The notes: generated from the letters alone by a model not told the origin. A stretch of DNA of 64,000 nt from Chryseobacterium indologenes (GCF_018362995.1 NZ_CP074372.1:3720001-3784000), one strand, 5' to 3'; shown: positions 50,721 through 60,554, counted from the stretch's first letter. Program-made: numbers and translations.

Positions 50721-51548
50721 TTATTTTTTAAATATCTTTTTCAAAATAAGTCCCATTACAAACGGTACTCTGGCAATATTGTGCTGAAGTGTCTTGAACC
50801 CGTCTATTGTAAATTTGGTGTCCTCTGTCATTCCGTATTCTGAAAAATCTACTTCAGGAACCGCTTTATGTTTAAAGGTAACGTTCATTAAGTTGTACTG
50901 ATGGATAACCTGAATGTACATCTCTTTACTGTCTTCTACAGAAAAATTCGGGTAATGACGATAGCTGTTGTGAGCTCTTTCCTTCAGCATTGTTTTGAAG
51001 TTGTCTACACTTTCCGCTAAGCTTACAAACGGGTTTACTACGGCGTTATAAACATTTACTACCGCTTTACGGTCCGGAAGCATGGTAAGCTGGTATCCTC
51101 TTCTTAAATCTATGACCAGGTCATGAACCGGTTTGAAATGCTCCTGAACGGTTTTTATATAATCCTGATGAAGCATGTCATCATTATCCAGCTCGCTGGT
51201 AATCACAAATTTTGTATCAGGAGTGAAAAACTGTGGGATTATTTCTACAGCTTTCGTTTTCATAACATCAAAATCTTCTACAAATACCGCTTTGAAAGTT
51301 GGGTATTCTGTTTCAATTTCTTTAATGATTTTTCTAAACTTATCAGATGTATTGGTGTCGAAAAAGGTAAGCCAGACGTAGTTTTGGTTGGTCTGATTTT
51401 TATAAGAAGGGAGCACGTAAGTTCTGAATAACTTGAACCGGTCATCCAGCCATTCTTCAGTAAGCGGTTTATATCCTGAACGTGTTTCGTTCCAGCCTTT
51501 TGTAGGAACATTGAATCTTGTCATGATTACGTGTACAAATTGACTCAT
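50721..51548 (-). CDS. Putative rhamnosyltransferase-like glycosyltransferase
   Basis: 275 residues. The opening H-V-I-M-T-R-F-N-V, W-L-D-D-R-F-K-L-F, W-L-T-F-F-D and T-S-E-L-D-N-D-D fit the putative rhamnosyl transferase family (Rhamno_transf), a GT-A-like group whose D-N-D-D takes the place of D-x-D. Attachment of a deoxyhexose would suit the RmlAB branch here, but no rmlCD genes are visible, so the donor may be a dTDP-3-amino sugar instead. Substrate not proven. Confidence 0.82.
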   Translation of the reverse strand: MSQFVHVIMTRFNVPTKGWNETRSGYKPLTEEWLDDRFKLFRTYVLPSYKNQTNQNYVWLTFFDTNTSDKFRKIIKEIETEYPTFKAVFVEDFDVMKTKAVEIIPQFFTPDTKFVITSELDNDDMLHQDYIKTVQEHFKPVHDLVIDLRRGYQLTMLPDRKAVVNVYNAVVNPFVSLAESVDNFKTMLKERAHNSYRHYPNFSVEDSKEMYIQVIHQYNLMNVTFKHKAVPEVDFSEYGMTEDTKFTIDGFKTLQHNIARVPFVMGLILKKIFKK

Positions 51549-51674
51549 CTAAATAAATTTATTTTAAGTTATATAATTTATAAGGGTTTCTGCTGTATTT
51601 CTGTTTGGCAGTATCCACTCATTTGTGTAGTTTTTATGGAAATATAGTTGTCCGAAGTACATTAAACTTAAAGT

Positions 51675-52547
51675 TTAGCCATCTACTTTTTTTCTAAAAA
51701 GCTTGTAATAAAACCTTTTGAAAGAAAGATATTTTGCGACTACAGCCAGGGGAATCATTTTTTGAAATTCGCGTCTTTGCTGTATAAGCTGGGTGGTACG
51801 AACGTCTATGATATGATAAGCCAGCTTGTCATGTACCTCTTCACCGTAAAGTTTTTTTAAGGTAGGTAAAATTTTAAGGCGCTGCTTCATAATTTTGATC
51901 GGATCAGCAGACATATTATCGTTGACATCTTTTCGGTAATGCGCAAGAGCTTCATTGATCAGGAGAGCGTCAGGATGATCTTTGGTGATATAAATCCACA
52001 TTACCCAGTCTTCACAACTGGTAAGGGTAGTGTCAAAAAGAAAACCTTCCAGAAGCTTTTTGCTTATCAAAGCACAGTGTATCGGGATGGAAAATTTAAG
52101 ATCCCAATCGTATACAATTCCATCAAAGGTCAGGAAACTCTGCTCAACATTTTTATAGCCAGGAAGATGGGTTTGGTTTCTGTAGATAGTGTACTGACTT
52201 ACAATCAACGGATATTCTTTGTCTCCGGAAAGGCTTTTTGAAAACTTTTCACGGTGTATCAGATCATCAGAATCCAAAAACTGTATATAATCTCCGGTAA
52301 CGATTTCCAGTGCTGCATTTCTTGCAGAAGACAGACCTCCGTTTTCTTTATAAAGATATTTAAAACGGTTGTCTTTTTTTACCCATTTATCAGCTACTTC
52401 ATCAGTATTATCAGGTGATCCGTCATTGACAATGATACATTCCCAATTTTCATAAGTCTGATCCAGGATAGACTGCAGACATTCATCTAAAAACTGAGCC
52501 TGTTTGTAGCAGGGGACAATAACGGATATTTTGGGATTCATTTTCAT
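51675..52547 (-). CDS. Glycosyltransferase family 2 (GT-A)
   Basis: 290 residues. I-S-V-I-V-P-C-Y-K-Q-A-Q-F-L, W-E-C-I-I-V-N-D-G-S-P-D-N-T and the metal site Q-F-L-D-S-D-D-L near residue 95. C-terminal basic helix. A 126-base gap separates it from the next gene, so it may be alone; promoter element TAATTTTG lies 112 bases upstream (52660-52667). Confidence 0.9.
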   Translation of the reverse strand: MKMNPKISVIVPCYKQAQFLDECLQSILDQTYENWECIIVNDGSPDNTDEVADKWVKKDNRFKYLYKENGGLSSARNAALEIVTGDYIQFLDSDDLIHREKFSKSLSGDKEYPLIVSQYTIYRNQTHLPGYKNVEQSFLTFDGIVYDWDLKFSIPIHCALISKKLLEGFLFDTTLTSCEDWVMWIYITKDHPDALLINEALAHYRKDVNDNMSADPIKIMKQRLKILPTLKKLYGEEVHDKLAYHIIDVRTTQLIQQRREFQKMIPLAVVAKYLSFKRFYYKLFRKKVDG

Positions 52548-52659
52548 TTTTTATTCAATAGGTTTAATGTGTTTTTATTCTTCAGTTGGCCGTAAAACCA
52601 CTACTTTTTATTACTTTTTCTTGGCTTTAATACTATCTGAAGTTTTCTGGCCGAAGGTA

Positions 52660-52667
52660 CAAAATTA
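52660..52667 (-). promoter_or_regulatory. -7 promoter element
   Basis: TAATTTTG on the minus strand in the 170-base gap before the GT2 gene at 51675-52547. The gap has no other feature. Confidence 0.45.
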
Positions 52668-52717
52668 TTTTTTCCGGTACAGAAGGGTATCTTTCAGGAG
52701 CAGCCATGTATTATCTT

Positions 52718-53386
52718 TTATAGATAAGATGAATAGAGTTTCTTCAGGTATTCATCAGGAGACAGACCCGCAAAAAAATCTTCTGTCAGGCTGTTGAACT
52801 CTATATTATAAAAGGAACCCTCGTTCACTGTTTCATAATCTGCATTTTTTGCAAGATGATTCTCCAGCTGAGATAAAATCTCCGGTAATGAATACTGATA
52901 AGGATAGGCCAGATTGACAATCTCATTGTTGAGGTTTTGCATATACTTCCCGACAAATGATGCAATGTCATCTGTACCAATCAGGATTCTTCTTGCATTG
53001 CTGTGAATTGTGAGCTTATTTTCAGACAGGATTGAGTTTTTAAGAAAGTTGATCAATGTGTTGGGATTTCCTCCGCGGCCTACAGCATTTCCTACTCTGA
53101 AAATAATAAAGCTTGAACAATGCTCAGCAATTATTTTTTCGATCGTAATTTTATGAAGGACATACGGGCTGTCGGTTTTGGTGGGATCATAAATACTGCA
53201 TGTGGAAAAATAAATCAGCTTTTTATCCGGATGCTGGCTGATAACTGATTTTAGCAGGGATATTTCTCTTTCAAATTCCGCAGGATTCTTTTCCAGCGAA
53301 TTGGAAACTCCTGATGCAAAAAAAATAACATCCTCCTTATCATAAAGTCTTACGGCGTTTGCCAGAATTCCACTACCAATTATCAT
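52718..53386 (-). CDS. NAD-dependent epimerase/dehydratase-like protein, short
   Basis: 222 residues, shorter than usual (about 300) for the extended SDR family. M-I-I-G-S-G-I-L-A-N-A-V is a Rossmann G-x-G-x-x-A start; Y-F-S-T-C-S-I-Y-D resembles the active-site serine region, and P-Y-V-L-H-K is the Y-x-x-x-K site. R-V-G-N-A-V-G and R-R-I-L-I-G-T-D-D follow the epimerase pattern. Probably modifies a nucleotide sugar used by this locus; the missing part of the substrate domain may restrict or alter activity. Possible start further upstream is not seen. Confidence 0.75.
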   Translation of the reverse strand: MIIGSGILANAVRLYDKEDVIFFASGVSNSLEKNPAEFEREISLLKSVISQHPDKKLIYFSTCSIYDPTKTDSPYVLHKITIEKIIAEHCSSFIIFRVGNAVGRGGNPNTLINFLKNSILSENKLTIHSNARRILIGTDDIASFVGKYMQNLNNEIVNLAYPYQYSLPEILSQLENHLAKNADYETVNEGSFYNIEFNSLTEDFFAGLSPDEYLKKLYSSYL

Positions 53387-53443
53387 ATGCTTCTTTTCTC
53401 ATTAAGATGTTAGTTTTTAAATCTTTTACGTGCTTCAACAGAT

Positions 53444-54289
53444 TTAAAGTTTTTTAAAGATTTTAAAAAGTCCAAGTGTATTTCCCAGTTTTGCCCATCT
53501 TGAATTTTTTACATGATTCAATTGGTTGAGTGCCTGCTCATATTTCTTTTTCGGGACATAGCTCTGAAGAAAAAGGTCCTCCACACTGATGTTTCTTCTT
53601 TCTGCCATTTTGATCAGGGCAACCCAGTGCCAGAACAATGCTTTTTCTGAATTTTTCGTAGTAGAGATCCCACTGTCATGGATTCTGTATAAATATAAAT
53701 CTTCATCAATATATTTTACAGGAGCAACCTCGCACATTTTCATGTACCAGTCTTTATCTTCAGCAATTTTTAAGAAAGGATCAATACCGGCGGTTTTCTC
53801 ATAAATTTTCTTTTTAAAAGTGACAAAATGTGAAATCTCAGCATTGAAATTATAATAAGCCTGATCCAGCGCTGTGATTTGTTTTGCTTTATGTACAGAC
53901 AGAGGAGTAAGATTCTCATCACAACGTACAAAATTGGAGTAAACCAACCCTGCTTCAGGATATTCAGTATGTGTTTTTAAAACAATTTCCAAAGCATGAG
54001 GAGCCAAAGCATCATCAGGATCTAAAAAACCGCATATTTCTGACTGTGCAAGTTCTATTAATCTCCTTTTTGTATATCCGATTCCTTTGTTTTGATCATT
54101 CTGATGTATTTTAAACCGGGAATCATCACCAATAATTTTTTTTATAACTTCAAGGGAATCATCAGTAGAGCCGTCATCCAGAATTACTGCTTCCCAATCC
54201 GTTTCAGTCTGCGCGACTAAGCTTTGGCAGCATTTTTCAAAAAAATGGCCATTGTTATAATTGGCAATAAGTATACTGAATTTACTCAT
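53444..54289 (-). CDS. Glycosyltransferase family 2 (GT-A)
   Basis: 281 residues. F-S-I-L-I-A-N-Y-N-N-G-H-F-F, D-W-E-A-V-I-L-D-D-G-S-T-D-D and G-F-L-D-P-D-D-A near residue 92. Paralogue of 46131-46970. Its start overlaps the end of the WbsX-type gene by eight bases, so the two are translationally coupled. Confidence 0.9.
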   Translation of the reverse strand: MSKFSILIANYNNGHFFEKCCQSLVAQTETDWEAVILDDGSTDDSLEVIKKIIGDDSRFKIHQNDQNKGIGYTKRRLIELAQSEICGFLDPDDALAPHALEIVLKTHTEYPEAGLVYSNFVRCDENLTPLSVHKAKQITALDQAYYNFNAEISHFVTFKKKIYEKTAGIDPFLKIAEDKDWYMKMCEVAPVKYIDEDLYLYRIHDSGISTTKNSEKALFWHWVALIKMAERRNISVEDLFLQSYVPKKKYEQALNQLNHVKNSRWAKLGNTLGLFKIFKKL

Positions 54290-55406
54290 TTCGACTGTGT
54301 TTATTCAAGATTTTCTTTAATGCATTCAGATATCCGAAACCATATTTTCTATCCGGTTCCAGAATATTTCCTTCTGCCCATTCATTCCAGGATTTAACAA
54401 TTAAAAACTGTTCCGGGTAGTCTTTTTTCTCTTCAAGATATTTTGCAGCTTTTTCAACCTGTTGTTCGAATATTTCCGGGGAATTATTAGCCAATATGAT
54501 GCCTCTGTATCCGCTTCTTGGAGTATTGTCCCAATTAGGCAGGATACATGGATAGGTAGGAACGTTGCTTTCTTCAAACTTTAAATCATTCACTACCGCC
54601 TGGGCATCCTGAATTCTGACTTTAGGCTGTTCTTTTTTCTTAATTCCGATTAATCCTTTTATTCTGTTTTTATAATATTGAGAATGGGAGATATATTCTT
54701 TTTTGTCAATATGAGGTATCCATGCTTTCTGAAAAGCATTAGAAATCTTACTGTCATATCCCATAGAACTAAAATCAAGATCATCACGGAGTTTATTGGA
54801 TGCCATAACATATAAGCCATCAAATCCGTTTTCTTTTGCAAGTTCTCTGAATTTGGAAATATAATGAGGATCTCCGTCATTCAAATGGTTGGGATCATAG
54901 ATAATGAGAAGAGGTTTGTTGTCTACTTTTATATACCTTTCGTCCTTGAAGAAAGGAAGAAGATATTCGAAATGAGCAATTAAGTCCTGTTCATTAGGAT
55001 AAACCTGCTGAGCCAGAATTTTTTCTGATAATCCGTGCCATATGCCCGACCATGTTTCATTGGCCCAGCAGAAGCAAAATGGGAAATCTGGTTTTCCTGA
55101 TTTTAGAACATCATTGGCAACACGTTCCAACAACTGTTTGCCATTACCAAACCAGTAATGATAATAGATAAATCCGTGTACTCCATAATCTTTCGCCATC
55201 TGAGCCTGCTGTTCTCTTACTTCAGGAACGCGCAGGTCATAATATCCCAGCTCTCCTGGGTGTATAGGCTGTTCGTGTCCTTCAAACAAAGGTTGGGCTT
55301 TTCCTACATTCGTCCATTCTGTAAAACCTTTTCCCCACCATTCGTCATTTTCGGGGACAGGGTGGTATTGAGGGAGGTAGAACGCAAGGGGTTTTATTTT
55401 TTTCAT
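54282..55406 (-). CDS. WbsX family glycosyltransferase-like protein (GH99-like fold)
   Basis: 374 residues. P-L-A-F-Y-L-P-Q-Y-H-P, W-W-G-K-G-F-T-E-W-T-N-V, H-P-G-E-L-G-Y-Y-D-L, F-C-W-A-N-E-T-W and W-N-E-W-A-E-G are hallmark motifs of the WbsX family of O-antigen loci, related to glycoside hydrolase family 99. It lacks a signal peptide, so it is cytosolic and thought to take part in O-antigen assembly. Whether it transfers or hydrolyses is not established for the family. Coupled to the GT2 gene downstream. Confidence 0.88.
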   Translation of the reverse strand: MKKIKPLAFYLPQYHPVPENDEWWGKGFTEWTNVGKAQPLFEGHEQPIHPGELGYYDLRVPEVREQQAQMAKDYGVHGFIYYHYWFGNGKQLLERVANDVLKSGKPDFPFCFCWANETWSGIWHGLSEKILAQQVYPNEQDLIAHFEYLLPFFKDERYIKVDNKPLLIIYDPNHLNDGDPHYISKFRELAKENGFDGLYVMASNKLRDDLDFSSMGYDSKISNAFQKAWIPHIDKKEYISHSQYYKNRIKGLIGIKKKEQPKVRIQDAQAVVNDLKFEESNVPTYPCILPNWDNTPRSGYRGIILANNSPEIFEQQVEKAAKYLEEKKDYPEQFLIVKSWNEWAEGNILEPDRKYGFGYLNALKKILNKHSRNE

Positions 55407-55424
55407 AATTGATTAAGAATAATG

Positions 55425-56345
55425 TTACCAACTTTTATAATAAACTTTTTGAAGATAATGTAGTGTGTTAAAAGTGAACTTTCCTACATTTCTTAAAATT
55501 AATTTCTCGGTAAGTGTTTTATTATCAAGTTCTCTAAGGTATTTTTTATGACCTTCAGTCAATCTGTTTTCTTTATATGCCTCATGAATAAGTTTTAGTA
55601 TTTTCTTTTTCATTTCAGGCTGTTCTTTGTGTTTCAGATAAATATCAAAAAAAGATACATCTAAAAAGTTTTTCTTTTTATGAGAGTTTGTAGCATGCAT
55701 TCTATAGCTGCAGGATTTGTAGTCATCATAGATGAAATCATATTTTTGGCTTAATCTCAGCCACATATCGTAATCTTCAAAAGTTAAAGCTTCATCCCAG
55801 CCTCCAATCTCCTTTAATATAGAAGATTTGGTTACACATGACATTGCAGGAAGAAAATTATCTTCGAGTAATGTTTTGTAAAAGTTCCCGGATTCAATAG
55901 TCAGATATCTGTGAAAATAAGGAATGAAAGTATTTTGAAAACGTATCGAATTATCATCTATTATGTGAGCATTTGAAAATACCAAAGCTTCGTTAGGAGA
56001 TGAATTTTCAAGAATCGTTACATGTCTTTCTATTTTATCAGGCTCCATAAGATCATCAAGGGCTATGGTAATAATATACTTACCCTTTGATATATTCAAT
56101 AGTTCGTTTAATGATTTACAGATTCCTTTATTTTGAGAATGAGGAATAAACCGGATATCCAATTGAGGATTGTTTTTAATCCAGTTATTGATGACTTCAA
56201 CAGAATTGTCTTTAGAGCAGTCATCACAAATCAGAATCTCAATATTACTGTATTTCTGAGATTTGAAACTTTCTAAAGATTCTGTTACAAACCGTTCCTG
56301 GTTGTAACTAAGGCATAAAATTGAAACCAGAGGCAATTCTGTCAT
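55425..56345 (-). CDS. Glycosyltransferase family 2 (GT-A)
   Basis: 306 residues from ATG 56345; a TTG at 56381 adds 12 residues before the core and is not preferred. V-S-I-L-C-L-S-Y-N-Q-E-R-F-V, I-L-I-C-D-D-C-S-K-D-N-S and A-L-D-D-L-M-E-P-D near residue 95, in which the D-x-D has shifted to D-D. Followed downstream by the WbsX-type gene (18 bases). Upstream is the aminotransferase. Confidence 0.88.
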   Translation of the reverse strand: MTELPLVSILCLSYNQERFVTESLESFKSQKYSNIEILICDDCSKDNSVEVINNWIKNNPQLDIRFIPHSQNKGICKSLNELLNISKGKYIITIALDDLMEPDKIERHVTILENSSPNEALVFSNAHIIDDNSIRFQNTFIPYFHRYLTIESGNFYKTLLEDNFLPAMSCVTKSSILKEIGGWDEALTFEDYDMWLRLSQKYDFIYDDYKSCSYRMHATNSHKKKNFLDVSFFDIYLKHKEQPEMKKKILKLIHEAYKENRLTEGHKKYLRELDNKTLTEKLILRNVGKFTFNTLHYLQKVYYKSW

Positions 56346-56388
56346 GATATTTACTTTATTGAATTCAAGTTTTTTGATCAAAAAAACT

Positions 56389-57489
56389 TTAAAATCTATT
56401 TACAATTTCTATTACTTTTTCAACTTCTTCCTCTGTCATTACAGGGGAGATTGGTAAACTTAATACTTCTTCATGGATTTTTTCACTGATGGGGAAAGAC
56501 TGATTATTCCATTCTTTATAGGCATCCTGCTTATGAGGCGGGATCGGATAATGTATCAATGTTTGAATGCCACTTTCAGTTAAATACTTTTGAAGCTCAT
56601 CACGGTTTTCTGTTCTGATGACAAATAAATGCCAAACATGCTCATTTACATCTGCTGGGTTTTCCGGAAGAGTTATTTTGGGATTTGATATTTCTGCAAT
56701 ATACCTTTTCGCAATATTTTTTCTTACCGTATTTTCCTCATCAATATATTTTAACTTAACGTCCAGAACTGCAGCCTGAATTTCATCCAATCTTGAATTT
56801 AATCCCTGATAAATATTGACATATTTCTGATTAGATCCATAGTTGGCCAATGCTCTGATAACTTTTGCTAAATCATCATCATTGGTTGTAATAGCTCCTG
56901 CATCCCCTATAGCTCCCAGATTCTTTCCAGGATAAAAGCTAAAACCTGCTGCATCTCCTAAATTACCTGTTTTCTGTCCATTCCATATTGCACCGATAGC
57001 CTGAGCATTATCTTCTATTAATTTTAACTGATGCTTTTCTACTAGATCTTTAAGTTGATTTGAGAAAACAGTTCGTCCGTATAGATGAACAATCAGGATT
57101 CCTTTTGTTTTTGAAGTGATTTTTTCTTCAATTTTTGTGATGTCAATATTATAATTATTAATATCAGGCTCTACAAGAACAGGAACCAGGCCATTGTCTG
57201 AAATAGCAAGAATGGAGGCAATGTAAGTATTGGACGGTACAAGGATTTCATCCCCACGATCCATAATTCCCATTTCAATATATCCACGCAGTATAAGGCG
57301 TAAAGCATCTAACCCATTGGCTACACCAATAGCATGTTTAGCTCCTATGTATTGAGAAAGATTACTTTCAAAAGATGAAAGCTCCTGCCCCATAAGAAAC
57401 CATCCGGAACGGAATACCTGAGAAAGTTTTGTTTCTATTTCTTCCTGATGCTTTAAATTGATTTTTTGTAAGTCTAAAAATTTAATCAT
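56389..57489 (-). CDS. DegT/DnrJ/EryC1 sugar aminotransferase (FdtB/QdtB-like)
   Basis: 366 residues, PLP enzyme. The Schiff-base lysine is K189 in [19 protein letters not shown] and H-L-Y-G-R and E-D-N-A-Q-A-I-G are the cofactor-binding motifs. [12 protein letters not shown] lies in the usual place. Converts dTDP-3-keto-6-deoxyhexose to dTDP-3-amino-3,6-dideoxyhexose, as expected from the linked FdtA/QdtA isomerase and the acyltransferase. Fuc3N versus Qui3N depends on the isomerase and cannot be read with certainty here. Confidence 0.9.
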   Translation of the reverse strand: MIKFLDLQKINLKHQEEIETKLSQVFRSGWFLMGQELSSFESNLSQYIGAKHAIGVANGLDALRLILRGYIEMGIMDRGDEILVPSNTYIASILAISDNGLVPVLVEPDINNYNIDITKIEEKITSKTKGILIVHLYGRTVFSNQLKDLVEKHQLKLIEDNAQAIGAIWNGQKTGNLGDAAGFSFYPGKNLGAIGDAGAITTNDDDLAKVIRALANYGSNQKYVNIYQGLNSRLDEIQAAVLDVKLKYIDEENTVRKNIAKRYIAEISNPKITLPENPADVNEHVWHLFVIRTENRDELQKYLTESGIQTLIHYPIPPHKQDAYKEWNNQSFPISEKIHEEVLSLPISPVMTEEEVEKVIEIVNRF

Positions 57490-57493
57490 CTTT

Positions 57494-59368
57494 TTAATTA
57501 TCTTTATTTGTGTTGATATTCAGTGTTTTGTATATTCTTTGTGATAACACATTTTTATATTGTTCTGTACCAAACAGTGTTAAATGATTGGTATCATATA
57601 TATACGGATAGTTTTCTGGAGATACTTTGTCAATTCTTACATTGAGCAAGTCGATATATTGATCACCCAGATAGTTTTTTAAAAAAGCATTGAATTTTTC
57701 AGTCTCTTTGATTTTCTTCTCCTCTGCATACATATTTGCATTATACTTTTTCTTGATGTAATAGTATGTCGGGAAATCTATCACGTAGAAATCAGTCATG
57801 CCTATGTAAAGAGTAGGCACTTTATATTTTGAAAAATATTGTCCGGTTATTTTGAGATTATTTTTTATCTCTTTTTCAGGATATCCCGAATAATTAGCAT
57901 TAATAATGATAAGGTCTATATTTTTATAGTATTTGGGAAAATATTCCGTGAATATATAATTGAAATATTGCACAGGATTAGGATAAATACCTTTGGAATT
58001 TTCCATAGGGTAGGTAGCGTCTGCAGTGATCTGGATAAGATTAATATCTTTTTTATCTGCAAAGATATTATTAACTGTTTCTGAAAACATTCCTGCATGA
58101 CTATCTCCTAAAAGAACGACATTTTTTTTATCAGAAACAGGAATATCTAAATTCTGTATAAGTGTTTTATAGTCCTTTTTATGGGTAAGGTGTTTTGTGT
58201 CAATTTTATATTGATCTTCAGCTTTTTTACTATACTTATAGTTTGAGGTAGTATTGATCAGATCTTTATTTTCATCCGTATAATTCTCAGCATCTACTTT
58301 TGTAATGGAGAATGTAAAAATGAATATAATCAGACTCACTGTGAGAACTGATTTAGCCTTATTAGAATAATTTCTTTTTTCAATCCCCTCGTAGGAAAGT
58401 ATAGCAAGAATAAATGAAACACATATTGCCAGAACACGATATTTCAAACTGATATCCACTTCAAAAAACAGAATCAATACATACAATGGCCAGTGATACA
58501 GATATAGGGAATAAGATATATTTCCAAGGTAGGTAACTGTTTTATTTTTGTACGCTATGAATTCATAATTCAGGCTGATAAGCAATGCTGTGAAGAATAC
58601 GGGAATGATGGTATACAACGATGGCCATGAAGATGCATGAAAGAGAAAAATAAAAGATATTATTGCTGAAAGAGAAGTCAAAGCCAAGACTAGCTTTACT
58701 TTTTTCTGAATATGCTGCATTTTATCTTCCAACAGAAATGCAAGTCCACCCAACATCATCTCCCAGGCTCTGGGATAAAAAATGTAAAAAGAGAAATCAG
58801 AGTCATAATTGCTATGAATGAGCATAGCACCAAATGAAATAAAGGCTAATGCTAAAAAGACTGCAGTAAAGCTATTCTTTTTTGTGGTATATAATTTCTT
58901 TAAGAGAAGTAATATGAGCGGATAAATTAAATAAAACTGCCATTCTACGGAAAGTGACCATGAATGTAATAGAAAGTTGTACTGAGAAGAGGCGTCGAAG
59001 TATCCGTTATTTAAGTAATAATAAATATTAGAAAAAAACAGAACGCTGGAAAAAGCACTTCTGAAAAAGTTGACAATCTGCGGCTGAAGAAAAAAGAATA
59101 TGACCAATGAAAAAGTAACAACTAATCCTAAAAGTGCAGGAATAATCCTGATTATTCTTCTTCTGTAAAAATCCCAGAGATTAAAGTTTCCCTTATGAAA
59201 AGAAGACAAAATGATTTTGGTCATTAAAAACCCTGAAATAACAAAGAATATATCGACACCGATAAATCCGGACTTAAACCATTGAAATTTATAATGATAG
59301 AAAAGAACTGCGAGTACAGAAAATGCCCGCAGAAAAGAAATATCGTATCTGAAACTATTGTTTTTCAA
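57494..59368 (-). CDS. OafA-like acyltransferase with C-terminal SGNH domain, TTG start
   Basis: 624 residues: ten or so helices of acyltransferase family 3 (about 1-350; [15 protein letters not shown] with catalytic-type histidine, [11 protein letters not shown]), then a periplasmic SGNH hydrolase-like domain (about 400-620; [10 protein letters not shown], and D-T-N-H-L-T-L-F-G near the end, supplying the D-x-x-H pair). Moves an acyl group across the membrane and onto a glycan sugar. TTG at 59368 is the only possible start that keeps the first helix: an in-frame TAA directly precedes it. Inserted between the FdtC-like and FdtB-like genes. Confidence 0.9.
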   Translation of the reverse strand: MKNNSFRYDISFLRAFSVLAVLFYHYKFQWFKSGFIGVDIFFVISGFLMTKIILSSFHKGNFNLWDFYRRRIIRIIPALLGLVVTFSLVIFFFLQPQIVNFFRSAFSSVLFFSNIYYYLNNGYFDASSQYNFLLHSWSLSVEWQFYLIYPLILLLLKKLYTTKKNSFTAVFLALAFISFGAMLIHSNYDSDFSFYIFYPRAWEMMLGGLAFLLEDKMQHIQKKVKLVLALTSLSAIISFIFLFHASSWPSLYTIIPVFFTALLISLNYEFIAYKNKTVTYLGNISYSLYLYHWPLYVLILFFEVDISLKYRVLAICVSFILAILSYEGIEKRNYSNKAKSVLTVSLIIFIFTFSITKVDAENYTDENKDLINTTSNYKYSKKAEDQYKIDTKHLTHKKDYKTLIQNLDIPVSDKKNVVLLGDSHAGMFSETVNNIFADKKDINLIQITADATYPMENSKGIYPNPVQYFNYIFTEYFPKYYKNIDLIIINANYSGYPEKEIKNNLKITGQYFSKYKVPTLYIGMTDFYVIDFPTYYYIKKKYNANMYAEEKKIKETEKFNAFLKNYLGDQYIDLLNVRIDKVSPENYPYIYDTNHLTLFGTEQYKNVLSQRIYKTLNINTNKDN

Positions 59369-59377
59369 TTATTTCGC

Positions 59378-60157
59378 TTAATCGTTTTCGTATCCGTTAT
59401 CTTTTTTCCATTCATCAAACCCTTGTTTTTCCCAAGGTAGGCCTCTTGAAAAATTATAAGGCCACGGGTAATGGGATTTGCCTGTCTCTCTCGATTTCAT
59501 TTCTCTGACATCCTTGATTTTTTTTCCAGGATTTCCAAGAATTAAAGAATAATCTTCATAATTACCTCCCACCAGTGATTGGGCTCCTACAAGACAATGT
59601 TTTCCGATTGTTGTTCCCGGAAGTAAAACAGTGCCTACAGCTATCTGAGAAAAATCTCCGATGGTAGCACCTATACACACATCAGAAGGAGGAGTAGGAT
59701 CATTAGTAAGTACTACATAAGGATAAATAAAAACAAAGTTTTCTATGGTAGACTTTTGACCAATATGAACATTGCTGTGAAGCCAGCAGTTATTACCAAA
59801 CGTGACATGTCCCTGTATATCTGTTACCGTACCCAATCTACAGTTATTCCCGAAAACAGAGTTTTCTCTTATTGTAACTCTGTGTCCGGTAGAAAAATTA
59901 TTACCAAAACGGGAACCTGCATATAAAATCGTATGACTTCTTATTAATGCATTTTCACCAATTATAGTTTCAGGATTTACATAATCATCTTTAAAATAAT
60001 AATCATTAAGCGGCTCTCCAATGACACAGTCATTCGCAATAATAGAATTATCACCAATAATAACGTTGTCATAAATTACGGTATTGTCACCTATTTTTAC
60101 GTTTTTGCCTATTCTGGCTTTATCGCTTATGGATACATTCTTATTATTAAATTTCAT
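59378..60157 (-). CDS. Nucleotide-sugar N-acyltransferase (FdtC/QdtC-like), beta-helix
   Basis: 259 residues from ATG 60157, overlapping the end of the isomerase gene by 11 bases. Long left-handed beta-helix: R-I-G-K-N-V-K-I-G, V-I-I-G-D-N-S-I, R-F-G-N-N-F-S-T-G-H-R, V-H-I-G-Q-K-S-T, T-I-G-K-H-C-L-V-G-A. Coupled to the isomerase and near the aminotransferase, so it should acylate the 3-amino group of dTDP-Fuc3N or dTDP-Qui3N. Acyl donor is usually acetyl-CoA, but with the KAS III cassette present a hydroxyacyl donor is possible. Confidence 0.86.
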   Translation of the reverse strand: MKFNNKNVSISDKARIGKNVKIGDNTVIYDNVIIGDNSIIANDCVIGEPLNDYYFKDDYVNPETIIGENALIRSHTILYAGSRFGNNFSTGHRVTIRENSVFGNNCRLGTVTDIQGHVTFGNNCWLHSNVHIGQKSTIENFVFIYPYVVLTNDPTPPSDVCIGATIGDFSQIAVGTVLLPGTTIGKHCLVGAQSLVGGNYEDYSLILGNPGKKIKDVREMKSRETGKSHYPWPYNFSRGLPWEKQGFDEWKKDNGYEND

Positions 60158-60554
60158 TTGGGTAATTTTTAAAATCCTGATAATTTCTGAAATAGTCATC
60201 CTCGTCGTATAGTTCGGATGCCAGACATAATAATACGGCGCTGTGGCTGAACTTTATATCTCTCCATACTAATTTAGGAATATATAAACCTGTATTGGGA
60301 CTGTCTAATACGAAAACTTCTTTTTTCCCATCTTTATCTTCTGTATTGAACGTAATTGTTCCTGCTACGGCAACAATTAGTTGTTGAAGGTTTTTATGGG
60401 CGTGTCCTCCACGGCTTACATCCTGTGGGGTATAATAAGTCCAATATACTCTTTTAATATCAAAAGGTACATCTTTCTGTGCTTCAGAAATAGTGATATA
60501 TCCAAGTTCGGGAGAACCTATTTTGTTTAAATTTATTATGTGAGGGCCTGTCAT
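60147..60554 (-). CDS. dTDP-4-keto-6-deoxyglucose 3,4-ketoisomerase (FdtA/QdtA-like)
   Basis: 135 residues, single cupin (WxcM-like/FdtA family). The catalytic histidines are H51 and H53 in S-R-G-G-H-A-H-K, followed by Q-Q-L-I-V-A-V-A-G; Y-I-P-K-L-V-W closes the cupin. It turns dTDP-4-keto-6-deoxyglucose (product of RmlB, partly present at 63901) into the 3-keto isomer, which the aminotransferase uses. Fuc- or quinovose-type product is set by a few active-site residues that I cannot assign with confidence. Confidence 0.92.
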   Translation of the reverse strand: MTGPHIINLNKIGSPELGYITISEAQKDVPFDIKRVYWTYYTPQDVSRGGHAHKNLQQLIVAVAGTITFNTEDKDGKKEVFVLDSPNTGLYIPKLVWRDIKFSHSAVLLCLASELYDEDDYFRNYQDFKNYPNEI

